This document shows, in pieces, positions 10,606-21,434 of a stretch of DNA of 64,000 nucleotides. Numbering within the stretch: position 1 is the stretch's first letter; each line of letters starts with the position of its first letter. This DNA comes from Halichoerus grypus (Eukaryota > Chordata > Mammalia > Carnivora > Phocidae). Both the position numbers and the translations under genes were made by a program. The notes below the pieces were generated by a model. The model made no database searches and had not been told where the DNA came from. It saw only the letters and a list, made by a program, of their open reading frames with translations. The stretch lies in NCBI RefSeq assembly GCF_964656455.1, contig NC_135715.1, positions 170,282,437 through 170,346,436 on the forward strand, given 5' to 3'.

Positions 10606-11852
10606 TTTTCCAGGACTCAAATGTTTTGAATTTCCTATTTATTTATTTTGGTTTAGAACATATGAATCTATTGTAAACATGAATCATTTGTGATCTTCAA
10701 AAAGATCAGTGTATAAGCATGCCAGGTAATCTTGAGTTTCAACAATAAAATAATATTTGAAATTTGCAGAGGGAATAAACTTTTAGCATGCTATCCCTGT
10801 TATATATCTAGGACAAATCAAGCTAATGTGGGACAGCACATTTTAAAAACAACAACTCAAAATCTTATGATCTCATGCTTGGTTGTTTCTGCTACAAACA
10901 CTAACCTTATTTAGTCCTTATATCCTCATTTTTACAAATTCACAGATGTATGGATGATTCACTGAATTTTTTCATTTTCTGTCTGAATATGTTGGTGTCA
11001 TTTAGGGTAGGCATAACATAAAGCTCTTAAATGACTTACTGATGGGGATAATAAGCATTTAAATAAACAATTTATATTCCTGATAGTCACACTAATACCT
11101 CTTTAAAAGAGAGCAAGTCAAAACATTAAAAAACAAACTTCATTTCCTCTTATTATTAATTGAAATGCTTTTCATTAATGGTGATAGAATAAATGCATTT
11201 ACTAGTTAGACTGCTAAGTGTCCATTATCAAGCTGATAAGCTGCAAGAAATTGCCCTTCCAGGAGCAGTGTAACCTGAATGCGTTCTGTACTTCCATCAG
11301 CTCAGATAAGGTTCACCAAATTATCTTTCCAACTACAGTTGTGTCACCTGAATGCAATTAACACCTTATTAAGTGTTAAGGCATTTCTACAGGTAATAAA
11401 TTAGTCATGACTCAGTACCTTGCAATACTTCTTTAGTACAGTATTTGATACACTCACTGTAGGCTATGGAAAATGCTAAAAACAAAGTCTTTAGAGCAAT
11501 ACAACTACAGGGATAATTTTATATTTGTCTTAGTGATGCTGATTGCACAAGCAGTCAGAGGATAGAAGGCAATAAATCAAAGATGTCTCCTTTTATGATT
11601 GCTGGGTTTCTTTTGGATTTAGGCAAAGTTTAATGTCAGAAAGCTGATAGCGTATTTTTGGAAAATTTTCATTAAATTTAAGTCACTAAAAACTTCCTTT
11701 ATAAATGTTTCCCTGCTTTCTCCCCTACGCTGAACATCTTAAGACATCAAAACTTAAGTATAATCATTTTAATTAAAGAATTGCAAGATGAATGTGAAGC
11801 AGTTCTTAATACTTAATACACACAAGTAATTTTAGAACTTAAGGCTACTTTA
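10606..11852. other. No gene seen
   Basis: No transposon recognised. The segment 11150-11420 has a more mixed composition with several TAAT cores (for example ATTAATTGAAATG) and could be a conserved non-coding element, but no comparison was possible. Confidence 0.45.
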
Positions 11853-12006
11853 GGGGCACCTGGGTGACTCAGTGAGCCCTGCGTAGGCCTCCCTGCTCAG
11901 CGGGGAGTCTGCTTCTCCTTTTCCCTCTGCCTCTCCCCGCCCCCCCACCTCCCCGCTCATGTTCTCTCTCTCTCAAATAAATAAATAAAATCTTAAAAAA
12001 AAAAAA
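11853..12006 (+). mobile_element. Can-SINE with internal deletion
   Basis: Head GGGGCACCTGGGTGACTCAGT joins directly to GAGCCCTGCGTAGG, so roughly 50-60 bp containing the second promoter box and body start are missing. Tail and A-run are normal. Flanks GGCTACTTTA and AGCTATTTTA are a degraded target-site duplication. Confidence 0.9.
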
Positions 12007-12019
12007 CCCTTATAGCTAT

Positions 12020-14157
12020 TTTATATATCTAAAAACATTACCCATTTGAAAATATCCCTCCTCCATGTTTGTTCTACAAGTTAAAACCCAAAGACTAACA
12101 ACCTGTTCCATGAAGAAGAATGAATGGATGAAACATCCTTAATAAAAAAGAAAAAATATAAATAAGTTTTACCCCCTCACACACAAAAAATTTTAAAATA
12201 ATTTCTATTTGCATTTCTTCTGAGATTCAAATTTTCCACTTCCCTTCCCTTCCCCTAAAGAATCATTATCAAAGTCTAAAAGCAGGCACAGAACTTGTCA
12301 TTTGTAACAACATCGGTTCTTCCAAGGGAACCGGAGAACTTTCCTTGGTTCAGATGATAGAAGTTATAAGATACTTGATTTCCCCACTAAATATGAGCTC
12401 TAGTTCTACTGCTATAGACGTGAGTTTGCAGTAAAAATGCACACAGTAGTAAAGAATTCAAAAGTTATTTGCAAGTAGGCATCTCTTTAGAATTTGCTTG
12501 CATGTATTTTTTTTAAATGTAAGTGATATGATTTTTTTCTTTCCTTGTCAGGAAGCTAGGCACTAGTATTAAGTGCCACATAAATAGCTAATTGGGTGGA
12601 ATGATAAGAAGATTACATAAACCACTTCTCAGGTAGGAACCTCTGAGACAAGCTACAGAGAAATGTGGGTCAAATGTTTAATCACCCTTTTCTGTGCATA
12701 TAAAGTTAATATTTCTTAGTGAACTCCAGATTGGCAGTTTTCAGCTTTCCCACTAAACTAAAAATCAGACAATCTATTAGAAGGTTAAAATCACTCTAGC
12801 CCACTTCCTTATATTACAATTGAGAAACTAAAATCTAAAGAGGTTAAATCTTACTCAAAGTCACATAGTGAGAACCCAGATCTTCTGACTTCTGATGCCT
12901 CATCTGAGGGTTCTATCACTACATTACTGGCATTTACCTTCCAAAAAGCCTTTGGGCACTATGTTCTAACAGTTATTTCTAGGAATAGAACTTGGTAGAC
13001 TAAAGCATATTCTTACATACACACAGTATATCCTGAATTTATACTGATTTTTCTTTGGTCCACATTAGATTATACTGTAACAGTATAAAATACTTTTCCT
13101 ATATTGTGACATTTTTATCCCATATGAGGTTTCAGAATATTTCTCCATTTTTTTTTATAGACCTCAAGAGTAAACCAATAGATTTCTCATGAAATTTCAA
13201 CATTATTAAAATTGTTCTTACAACTTGCAATTTTAGGTCATTTTTACCCTATGTTTTTCTTATATGATTTATCAAATCCTAAAATTAACTGAAATTAAGC
13301 TACAAATGCTATGTATAAGTATTTCTTTTTTTCTTAAATGCAATGGCTTCCATAAGAAATAGTTGAAGATATCTATGAAAAAAAAAAAAAAGAAATAAAG
13401 GCATAATTTAAATAGCAGTCATAAAATACTGAGAAGAGAACTATTGTAAAAAGACTCTGCAACTTTTACAGTTATGGTGCTTTTAATACTACATTATTTT
13501 TTCCACAGTGCTCAAATAATGAAGTTTAAATAGTATTTTTAAAAACAGCCCTTCAGTTGCAGTTAGTTCAGAATTGAGTTAAGGGATGCTATGCTTCAGC
13601 ATAAGTGTTTAATTATTCCTTTGAACCAATGGTATTTTTCCCATGTAGCAGTCACTGGTGTCTACAGGAATGATTCATTACATAGTAAACAGGTGCCTTT
13701 ACGCATTCCTACTCTCAGCATTGTCCTTTGACGACAACACTGAGATTTGATAAACGATAACAAACCTTAAAACTGTTTTTCTTAAACATCCATGGTAAGG
13801 TGCCTGCATTACTGCCAACAAAATATTAACCAATTAATTTATGAAAATACACACTGACTATGGTTGAGGGCTATTTTTCTGTACAATGATTATAAGCCCC
13901 ACTGTTGACATAATTACATTTCTAGAAATGTATGTTATGGAAATCATGATGTAGTCAAAATATTTATGAAAAAAATATGGTGGCATTATCTTAACTAAGC
14001 AACAATGAAATAAATCCTTAGAAGTTAGAAAACTGTTATCAAGTAAATCATGGCATATAGTTCTACCTTATTTTTCAAGCTTCTCTTAATAAATATCTAT
14101 TACTTTTATCATCCTAAATAAAGGCTTCAGAAATATTTTTAAATGTCCTTTAACAAT
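12020..14157. other. No gene seen; one MIR relic
   Basis: AT-rich DNA. 12795-12905 (TTACAATTGAGAAACTAAAA ... AGTCACATAGTGAGAACCCAG) is a reverse-strand MIR relic. The rest is unassigned. Confidence 0.5.
12795..12905 (-). mobile_element. MIR relic, reverse
   Basis: Matches the reverse complement of the MIR core: GAGAAACTAAAATCTAAAGA, then TCAAAGTCACATAGTGAG. Confidence 0.7.
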
Positions 14158-14165
14158 CTAAAATT

Positions 14166-14361
14166 GGGTGCCTAGGTGGCTCAGTCATTAAGCGTCTGCC
14201 TTCGGCTCAGGTCATGATCCCAGGTTCCTGGGATTTAGTCCCGCATCAGGCTCCCTGCTCAGCAGGAAGCCTGCTTCTCCCTCTCCCACTCCCCCTGCTT
14301 GTGTTCCCTCTCTTGCTGTCTCTCTCTGTCAAATAAATAAATAAAATCTTTTAAAAAAATA
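14166..14361 (+). mobile_element. Can-SINE, forward
   Basis: GGGTGCCTAGGTGGCTCAGTC head, normal body and AAATAAATAAATAAAATC tail. Target-site duplication CTAAAATT at 14158-14165 and 14362-14369. Confidence 0.95.
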
Positions 14362-14689
14362 CTAAAATTAAAGTGTTCAATAGAACTACAATAGTGTATG
14401 TGCCATTGCCAAAAGCTATGTTATAAACATATACTGAGACAGACTGTATTTTCCAAAGAGGGACAGAGCACTCTATTTCATCCTCAAGCCCTTATTACAC
14501 AACATCCAGTGGTGAGGTCTAAGTCCCCTTTCTATGAATCTTTCCTCACTTTTATGAGCATCTCTACCAACAGAGTACATTAAACCATAGTACATTGGAA
14601 TCTTTCCAGTTTCCAAGGTTAGATCATAAATATGTCATTCATGTCTGCTTTGGTTGTGTATTTGTTTGTTTGTTTGTAGAATGTTCTTT

Positions 14690-14985
14690 CTTTCTGCCAC
14701 CACCATGCTGTTAGGAAATCCAATCTAACCCCTGTGGAGATACCACATACTGATCCCTCATATAGGTGTTCTGGATAACAACTCCAGCTAAGGTTCCCCC
14801 AAAATAGCCAACTTCAACCATCAGACATGCCTAGAGATGAATCCATCCCCCAGCTATCAAATCATCTTTGTTTGAATTTTCTCAGTTGAGGCACCAAACA
14901 AATCATCCTCTCTGTGCCCTTTCTGAAATCGTGAAACACATAATCTGTGAGCAATAAAATGGTTATTGTTTTTGCACCACTAAGA
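14690..14985 (+). mobile_element. Possible old LTR relic
   Basis: The pattern ending CTGTGAGCAATAAAATGGTT (14946-14965) is typical of the polyadenylation end of MLT1-like mammalian LTRs. Upstream similarity is faint. Class tentative. Confidence 0.35.
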
Positions 14986-15165
14986 TCAGGAGAGTTGTTT
15001 TGCATCAATAAATATATGGAACATATGCCTCCTCCAAAGAGAAATAGTCGTTTTCCACTAACAGAGAAGAAATAAATCAATAAGGCTTTCAATGCTCAAA
15101 TACCCAAGAGAGCAAATAAAAAGTTCGCAAACATCATTATGAGTTAATAAAAATAAAAGTGATAT

Positions 15166-15367
15166 TTTTTTTTTTTTTAAAGATTTTATTTATTTATTTG
15201 ACAGGGAGAGACACAGCGAGAGAGGAAACACAAGCAGGGGGAGCGGGAGAGAGAGAAGCAGGCTTCCTGCGGAGCAGGGAGCCTGATGCGGGGCTCAGTC
15301 CCAGGACGCTGGGATCATGACCTGAGCCGAAGGCAGACGCTTAACGACTGAGCCACCCAGGTGCCCC
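15166..15367 (-). mobile_element. Can-SINE, reverse
   Basis: Complete reverse element with AAAGATTTTATTTATTTATT and GAGCCACCCAGGTGCCCC ends. Perfect 12-bp duplication TAAAAGTGATAT at 15154-15165 and 15368-15379. Confidence 0.97.
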
Positions 15368-15621
15368 TAAAAGTGATATGTTTAAAAGAATAGTAAAACC
15401 ACCTTGCTTTAAATGCTTAGAATCAAAACTGAATTTTTAAGAAAAGATTTTGAGTACTTAGTAATTCCTTACTGTAAAAGTCACCAAATTTCACTTTAAA
15501 TGTTGAAGACCTTGATTTCAGCCTCAATTATCCATAACAAAGACTACCAAAATATGAGAAGAGAAAAATGCTACATTTCACTTCGAGAATACTTATGGTA
15601 GTACGTAAGAAATTGCTGCAA

Positions 15622-15811
15622 CCATGAGAGACTATGGACTCTGAGAAACAAACTGAGGCTTCTAGAGGGGAGGGGGTTGGGGGGATGGCTTAGCCTGGTG
15701 ATGGGTATTAAAGAGGGCACGTACTGAATGCAGCACTCACTGGGTGTTATACGCAAACAATGAATCATGGAATGTATGATTAAGATAACATAATAAAATA
15801 AAATTTAAAAA
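15622..15811 (+). mobile_element. Very short carnivore L1 3' end insertion
   Basis: CCATGAGAGACTATGGACTC through ATGAATCATGGAATGTATG and an A-rich tail is the last ~190 bp of a carnivore L1 3' UTR. Perfect 12-bp duplication AAATTGCTGCAA at 15610-15621 and 15812-15823 shows that it integrated in this truncated form. It contains an additional small deletion relative to the copy at 24420-24643 (the ACACTACATCAAAAACTAAT block is absent). Confidence 0.92.
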
Positions 15812-15823
15812 AAATTGCTGCAA

Positions 15824-16255
15824 TAGAATGAAACATGAGTTCTTGAGGATGAAGTCAATTTAAAAAAAGAAAAACAAAGAACTTTTGAATATAATTTAAA
15901 GCTATACTTCCTGAGTTACAAGGTGAATAAAATGCAACATTTTCTGGCACTATCATAGTGAGAAATTACTATATATAAAAATCTAGTATCTATCCAGTTA
16001 ATATAGAACAAAGGGTCCTCTTTTGCTATGAAGGTGTCATTTGACACTCTGTGATACAATCTGAGTGTAAGTTACTTGTTCTTTTGGGTGAGTAATTGTT
16101 GTCCCATCGTACACATAAATGTCAGGAGATGAGACTAATTAAGTACATCTTTGCTATAACAGAGTCATAAGTTAAAAGTTTATTAAATCATTCATTCATA
16201 CAGTGGGATACACATTTAATATAAAGACTAAGTATAGGGTGTTTAAAAATATCTA
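15824..16255. other. No recognised feature
   Basis: AT-rich, unassigned. Confidence 0.45.
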
Positions 16256-16259
16256 ACAA

Positions 16260-17340
16260 AGTCTTAGGTTGGGAATACAAGGAAAAGGTCTATATTGGTT
16301 TCCCAAGAGATCATGTTTAAGCTGATACCTGCAGTAAATAAGACTGTACTGGATAAAGAGACAAGTGTAAAATAAATAGAATTACAGCCTATATAAAAGC
16401 TCAGAGGAGAAGAAATGTATGGTATTTGGAGGAAACTCTAGTGATTCGGTTTGTCTGGATCTTAGACTATTATTAGGAACGGAGTGACAGCACTTGAGAC
16501 TGAATAGGAAAGCAGGGCCAGGACATGATGTGGCCTACACATCATTCTGTGTTTAGGCTTTATGCTATGACTGTGAAGTGTTTTAGTTAAGAAAGTGTCA
16601 TGGTCAAACTGATTTCTATCAAGATCAGAAAGATCAAATAGATAATGATTTGCATTGATCTAGGGAAAGGACATTAGTGACCTCAAATAAAATAGGGACA
16701 ATGGAAATGCAGAGAAATGGATTTAAAAAGTGGATTAAAAGAAGTGATGTTAAGGTAGAAACACCAATGATATTTGTTGATTTATTGGTTGCAAGGTTGA
16801 GGAAGGGATCAGAATTTGAGAATGTACCAGGGTATCTGGCCTGAACAACTGAGAATATGGTAGTCACTATCTCTGAAACAAAAAACACAGGCAGAATATT
16901 TGGTTTGGGTGGGGTTAAGGAAAGGCACAAATTTTTAGATATGTTGACTTTGAGATATATATCGAACATCTAGGTAGAGATATTAAGGATGTTCTTGGAT
17001 CTGGAGCTCAGGGGAACAACTCATTCTAGAGCTAGTTATTGGGAGACCAATGGTTTACAGATGGCACTTGAAACATAATGACTGAGTGAGATCAACTTCA
17101 GAGAGTATGTGTACAGGATCAAGTATGTGAAAACCAATGTTATTTATGGGTAAGGTAGAAAAAGGGGAACATTTAGAAGGTGAATAAGAGGAAGAATCAT
17201 AAAGATAAGAGGATGTCCAAAAGGGAGTGGAATCACAGAAGTAAAGAAAGTAGAACTGTTTATTAAGGAAGGATTTGTCAGTAGTTCAAATGCTACAGAT
17301 AAATAAGTAAAATGAACACTGGAAAAGTTCCACTGAAAGT
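16260..17340 (-). mobile_element. Long L2-like LINE relic, reverse
   Basis: Consecutive blocks resemble the reverse complement of an L2/CR1-clade LINE: a CAGGGCCAGGACATGATGTGG block near 16514-16534, TCTGGCCTGAACAACTGAGA near 16835-16854, and TGTTGACTTTGAGATATATATCGAACATC near 16940-16968. The order agrees with the forward copy at 22900-23855. Stops in all frames. The 111-codon reverse ORF at 16634-16969 is a remnant of the LINE reading frame rather than a gene. Confidence 0.6.
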
Positions 17341-17344
17341 CCCG

Positions 17345-18060
17345 AATTTTCGATATGGTTGCTTCATCAACATCTTTAGGTTTCTACTAATTTCACAAGG
17401 AGAATTACAGCAATCATATATGCAGGGACATTTAGGATAAGTGAGTATTATTATTATTATAGCATTCAAAATATACTGTATAGAAAAATTATGGTAGAAA
17501 CTTTTTCCCTAAAATTGCTCTGTAGTTATTGTCATAATAAATTTAATCTAATAGCTATGAATTTGCTACAAGTTTCTACTTTGAATATAGGTAAACTAAG
17601 GCAGGAACATTTAGGCATCATCTAAGTTTTTTTTAAAGTATAGGAAATGGTCTTTAAACAGGGACTCATATATTCTGATGTAGAGTCCTGTGAACCTGGC
17701 TCTAAAAAACACAGGCAAAGCAAATATCTTGTTAATTTCCTGTAGAACATTTTTATAATATCACATTATTCAGCCTTTATCATTTTTAAATAGACGTAAA
17801 CAACTTCAGAGTCTCACATAATTAAAAGTTTTACACTTTGTGTGTGATTCTTTAAAGCCCTCATCAGTTTGTCAATTAACAAACAAACTAAAAAGCTCAT
17901 TTATTCTAGTTATGCCCGGAAGCTGATGTTTCTAATAAAAAGGCTTCTTACATAAATAATAGTAAATGCCTTAAAGAATTGACTTTCCCCAACTTCCAGA
18001 ATAATAAACCAGTTATTGCTCTTCCTGACTACATTCAATACTTTCTAAGTGCAAAACAGA
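17345..18060. other. No recognised feature
   Basis: AT-rich; a short (TTA)5 run near 17446-17460. Nothing else recognised. Confidence 0.45.
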
Positions 18061-18119
18061 GAATTTGTTAATCCCTTCTGCACTATACTATCTGTTTTTA
18101 ACCACACTGATCTATTTAC

Positions 18120-18376
18120 TATTTCAGCAGGTGGATAGCAATGGTAGATGTGCAAACCAAACTGACTCACAACTGCTGCGGATACCTGCCGTATATTTGT
18201 CAAGACTCATTCACCACATCCTGCGGAAAATAAATCCAGGCATGGTCAACAAAATGCACTCATATGCCACATTTAGGTCTGAACAACTAGAAGAGATAGA
18301 TAAAAGAGGGAAGGTAGTTTTCACTGCTTAAAAGTCCAACATGTTTTATTCAAATGAAATACATAAGTGAAATAAA
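18120..18376 (+). other. Weak candidate terminal exon (unconfirmed)
   Basis: A pyrimidine-rich stretch and TTACTATTTCAG acceptor-like site end near 18126. They are followed by an open frame that closes with TAA at 18329-18331, and by AATAAA at 18371-18376. The predicted peptide (about 68 residues after the acceptor) matches no family I recognise. Acceptor-like and AATAAA strings are common by chance in such AT-rich DNA, so this is only a pointer. Confidence 0.15.
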
Positions 18377-18499
18377 TTCATCATTCTAACATTAGTGTAA
18401 GAGAAGAGGAGGTGGATGCACCAGATAAGGCCATACCTTAGGATAACTCTTAAAACTACAACCACCAGCACAACGAAAATGATAAGATACAATGATTTA

Positions 18500-18650
18500 A
18501 GAAATTATTAATTGTTCATTATTTCAATGTATATTTGCTAAGTGTCTATCCTTAGTGCTTAGCACTAAGGATACATTTGTGAAAAAGTCATGATCTTACC
18601 CTTGAGGGCTTTACTAGAACGCCAAGTGGGAGAACTGAATCACAAGGAAG
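18500..18650 (-). mobile_element. L2-like relic with perfect hairpin
   Basis: TAAGTGTCTATCC ... GGATACATTTGTGAAAAAGTC ... CTTACCCTTGAGGGCTTTAC resembles a common reverse-strand L2-like 3' segment. It contains a 12-bp perfect inverted repeat (18547-18558 and 18562-18573). Confidence 0.5.
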
Positions 18651-18699
18651 AATGCTGGAAAGTACCTTAGCATAATACAGCATGTCAGGAGACACCGTT

Positions 18700-19110
18700 G
18701 GCTGCCTACTCAACAGTCATCACCTTTCAACCCTCTCTCCCCCTTTTTCCCAGATATCTGCCCTCCTATCTCCCACCAAGACTTCAAGAGAGGGAAGCCT
18801 CAGACCCAGTTCCAAACAGTGAATCCTAATGGTAGAAGGCAATCATCCTGTATTGATTCCTCGGGCCAGTGATTGGTTTCAACATGGGCACATGATACAA
18901 TTTAATCCAATGAGATAGAGGAATTCTGCCAGGGCATTTTGGAAAATGCTTCCTCAATAATGAGAATTACATAGGAAGACAAAGTCCCCCGTTCCACTGG
19001 ATGTTGTTACATTGTGACAGGATATCTCGTTCTTTTTCTTCCATTTTATAGCCATGAAGGCTTCCAGCCTACATACTAATAAACCTACTGAGAACTGTAG
19101 GGAAAGGAAA

Positions 19111-19112
<2 letters not shown>
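18700..19112. other. Possible old interspersed repeat, unclassified
   Basis: The string CAGTGATTGGTTTCAACATG (18868-18887) followed by CCAATGAGATAGAGGAATTC is reminiscent of an ancient mammalian interspersed repeat, but I cannot name the family. Confidence 0.3.

Positions 19113-19157
<45 letters not shown>
19113..19157. repeat. (AC)22 microsatellite
   Basis: Uninterrupted 45-base AC run, the longest pure dinucleotide repeat in the window. Confidence 0.98.
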
Positions 19158-19158
<1 letters not shown>

Positions 19159-19387
19159 CAGCTCCCAATGATGTCTTCTAGCCACTATCTTCTTGTGATG
19201 GTAGATGTAAATTGTGCATGTTGTTTAAACCATATGGATCAGAGTTTTCTGATTATTGCTGTCATATGCATCCTAACCAATATGCATCCTCTTAATGTAC
19301 ACATGAAGTAATACAGACCCTATGAATTAAAGAGATCTGCCAGATGTCAGACAACTAGTTATATCCAGTATTTTTAGTAGCCAATCT

Positions 19388-19590
19388 ACTTATTTTTACT
19401 TTTTAAAGATTTTATTTATTTGAGAGAGAGAAAGAGAGAGAGCATGCGAGCCCAAGTGGGGGAAGGGGCAGAGGGACAAGCAGACTCCCCGCTGAGCATG
19501 GAGCTAGATACGGGGCTGATCCCAGGACCCTGAGATCATGACCTGAGCTGAAGTCAGATGCTTGACCAACTTGAGCCACCCAGGCGCCCC
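19388..19590 (-). mobile_element. Can-SINE, reverse
   Basis: AAAGATTTTATTTATTTGAG start, GAGCCACCCAGGCGCCCC end. Perfect 12-bp duplication AGTAGCCAATCT at 19376-19387 and 19591-19602. Confidence 0.96.
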
Positions 19591-19749
19591 AGTAGCCAAT
19601 CTCCTTTTAAATCAATGGCCATCACATTTGATATGGCTACTCTCCACCTATGGTAACCTGACCATGCCAAGTTAAGGAAATGCCCCTCTGTTCCTGATCC
19701 ATTGTCTTGATTCGGAAAGCATCATTTCCATTAATAAATGAACAAGATT

Positions 19750-20020
19750 GAAAGTTTGATGAAGAACAGAATATTACATAGCTACAAAATACCACCTCAA
19801 AAAAACACTTAACAATTACAAAGAGGGGGAAAAAAAAGTAACTTTACAATGGAGAAGACTGGCATGCACCACCCTAATCAAGAAATCAAAGTGAACATCA
19901 TCAGTAATGGGACAAATCAAAATTGTGCACCGACTGATAGAATGCAGTAAGAACACATTATTACTCCTGTGACATCCCTATGAAAAATGCATAATCAGAA
20001 TCTAATATCATGAAGAGATT
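19750..20020 (+). mobile_element. Old L1 3' UTR, left half
   Basis: TACAATGGAGAAGACTGGCA (19846-19865), ATCAAAGTGAACATCATCAG (19887-19906) and CTAATATCATGAAGAGATT (20002-20020) match a known old L1 3' UTR pattern. The same pattern resumes at 20793, so the element is split by a later insertion. Confidence 0.7.
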
Positions 20021-20792
20021 GTTTTAAATACAGGTTTTATCATTATTCAGGGATGGTGAGGCCCACACAGCAAAGATGATTGCCATTAAAAGACAGTCTG
20101 TTGGGGCGCCTGCATGGCTCAGTCTGTTAAGCGTCTGCCTTCAGCTCAGGTCATGATCCTAGGGTCCTGGGATCAAGCCCCAAGTCTGGCTCCCCGCTCA
20201 TTGGGGAGCCTGCTTCTCCCTCTTCTCCTTGCCCGTGCTATTTAAAAAAAAAAAAAAAAAAAGATAGTTACTCAGTTACTCACAGTTCCTAAGAGGAGGG
20301 GGCATGTCATATCATGCAAGGCTACACAGGGAAGCACCAGGGTTGGGCAGGAGGCAGAAGGAGCAAGGAGAAAGCGTGGGCAGGTGCCTTTACTATAGTC
20401 TTTTCCAGGAAGGGAAGGCAAGGAAAGATAAGCAGGTTTAGGATTGGCTAGTTGGAAAAATTTCAATAAGCTCTAGGGTGTAGGGGCTATCTCTACTGTC
20501 TTGTACCTGGCTGGCCCTGGAATGATTAGAGAAGAGGAATATTGCTTCCTAGAGTGATGAATGAATGAATATTGCTTCTTAGCCAGATGGGAGGAGGTGG
20601 TTCTCCATAAGAGGTGGACCCTAGTAGTAAGGGCTCTGAATAGGTTGGTTTGCATATGAAAGCCATGCTCAGAGAAAGTTGCTTGCTATCTCTAAGAACC
20701 GGCCTACCCTGGGAAGGGGCAGTTTTTCCCCAGCCAACAAGACCAGATGTCAAGTATCAAAAACATACAAAAAAAAGCAAGAGAGTTAATAC
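20021..20792 (-). mobile_element. LTR-like insertion inside the L1 3' UTR
   Basis: About 770 bp (about 600 bp without its nested SINE) splits the L1. AGAGATT occurs on both sides (20014-20020 and 20793-20799), consistent with a target-site duplication. Read on the reverse strand it resembles a gammaretrovirus-class LTR, with a GGCTTTCATATGCAAACC block and an AACTGTGAGTAACTGAGTAA block. TG/CA ends are not clean, so both edges and the class are provisional. Confidence 0.45.
20104..20262 (+). mobile_element. Can-SINE, forward, short
   Basis: GGGGCGCCTGCATGGCTCAGTC head and body, but the CT-rich part is short and the AAATAAATAAAATC motif is missing before a long A-run. Flanks AAAAGACAGT (20088-20097) and AAAAGATAGT (20259-20268) are a near-perfect duplication. 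Confidence 0.9.
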
Positions 20793-21166
20793 AGAGATTT
20801 CAGACAAATTCAAATTGAGGGGCATTCAAAAAAATTAATAAATTGCAATCTTCAAAAGTGTCAAAATCATGAAAGTCAAAAGACTTAGAAACTATCCCAG
20901 ATTGAAGAAAACTAGAGACCTGACAACTAAATGCAATGTGTGAAGTGAATCCTTTTGCTATAAAGAATGTTCCTGGCACAATTGGTGACATCTGAATGGG
21001 GTGTGAGAATTATAGTAGCAATGCATCAGTCTCTGATTTTGATGGTTTATTGTGGTTATGTAGGAGAATGCCCTTGTTTCTAGGAGATCAAATTGTTCAG
21101 GAGGAGTAGGTTTTGAATTGTACTTACAACTTTTCTGCAAATTTTAATTTTTTTAAAAGTAGATAT
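20793..21166 (+). mobile_element. Old L1 3' UTR, right half
   Basis: Continues the left half: TCAGACAAATTCAAATTGAGG (20800-20820), CTAAATGCAATGTGTGAAGTG (20927-20947), TATTGTGGTTATGTAGGAGA and ACAACTTTTCTGCAAATTTTA near the end. Confidence 0.75.
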
Positions 21167-21178
21167 ATATAAAAATAT

Positions 21179-21422
21179 GGGGCATCTAGGTGGTTCAGTC
21201 AGTTGAGCATCTGACTCTTAGTTTTGGCTCAGGTCATGGTCTCGGGGTCCTGGGACCAAGCCTTAAGTTGGGGGGGGTGCGGGGGTGTGGGGGCTCCATG
21301 CTCAGCAGGTAATCTGCTTGGGATTCTCTCCCTTTCCATCTCCCTCCCCTCTGCCCCTCCATGTGCACTGTGCTCTCTCTTTCTCTGTCTCGCTTAAATA
21401 AATAAAGTCTTTCAAAAATTAC
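21179..21422 (+). mobile_element. Can-SINE of an older subtype, forward
   Basis: Head GGGGCATCTAGGTGGTTCAGTC followed by TGACTCTTAGTTTTGGCTC, the variant with 'ACTCTTRRTTT' in place of 'CCTTCGG'. It has an extra G-rich stretch at 21266-21291. Perfect duplication ATATAAAAATAT at 21167-21178 and 21423-21434. Confidence 0.93.
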
Positions 21423-21434
21423 ATATAAAAATAT

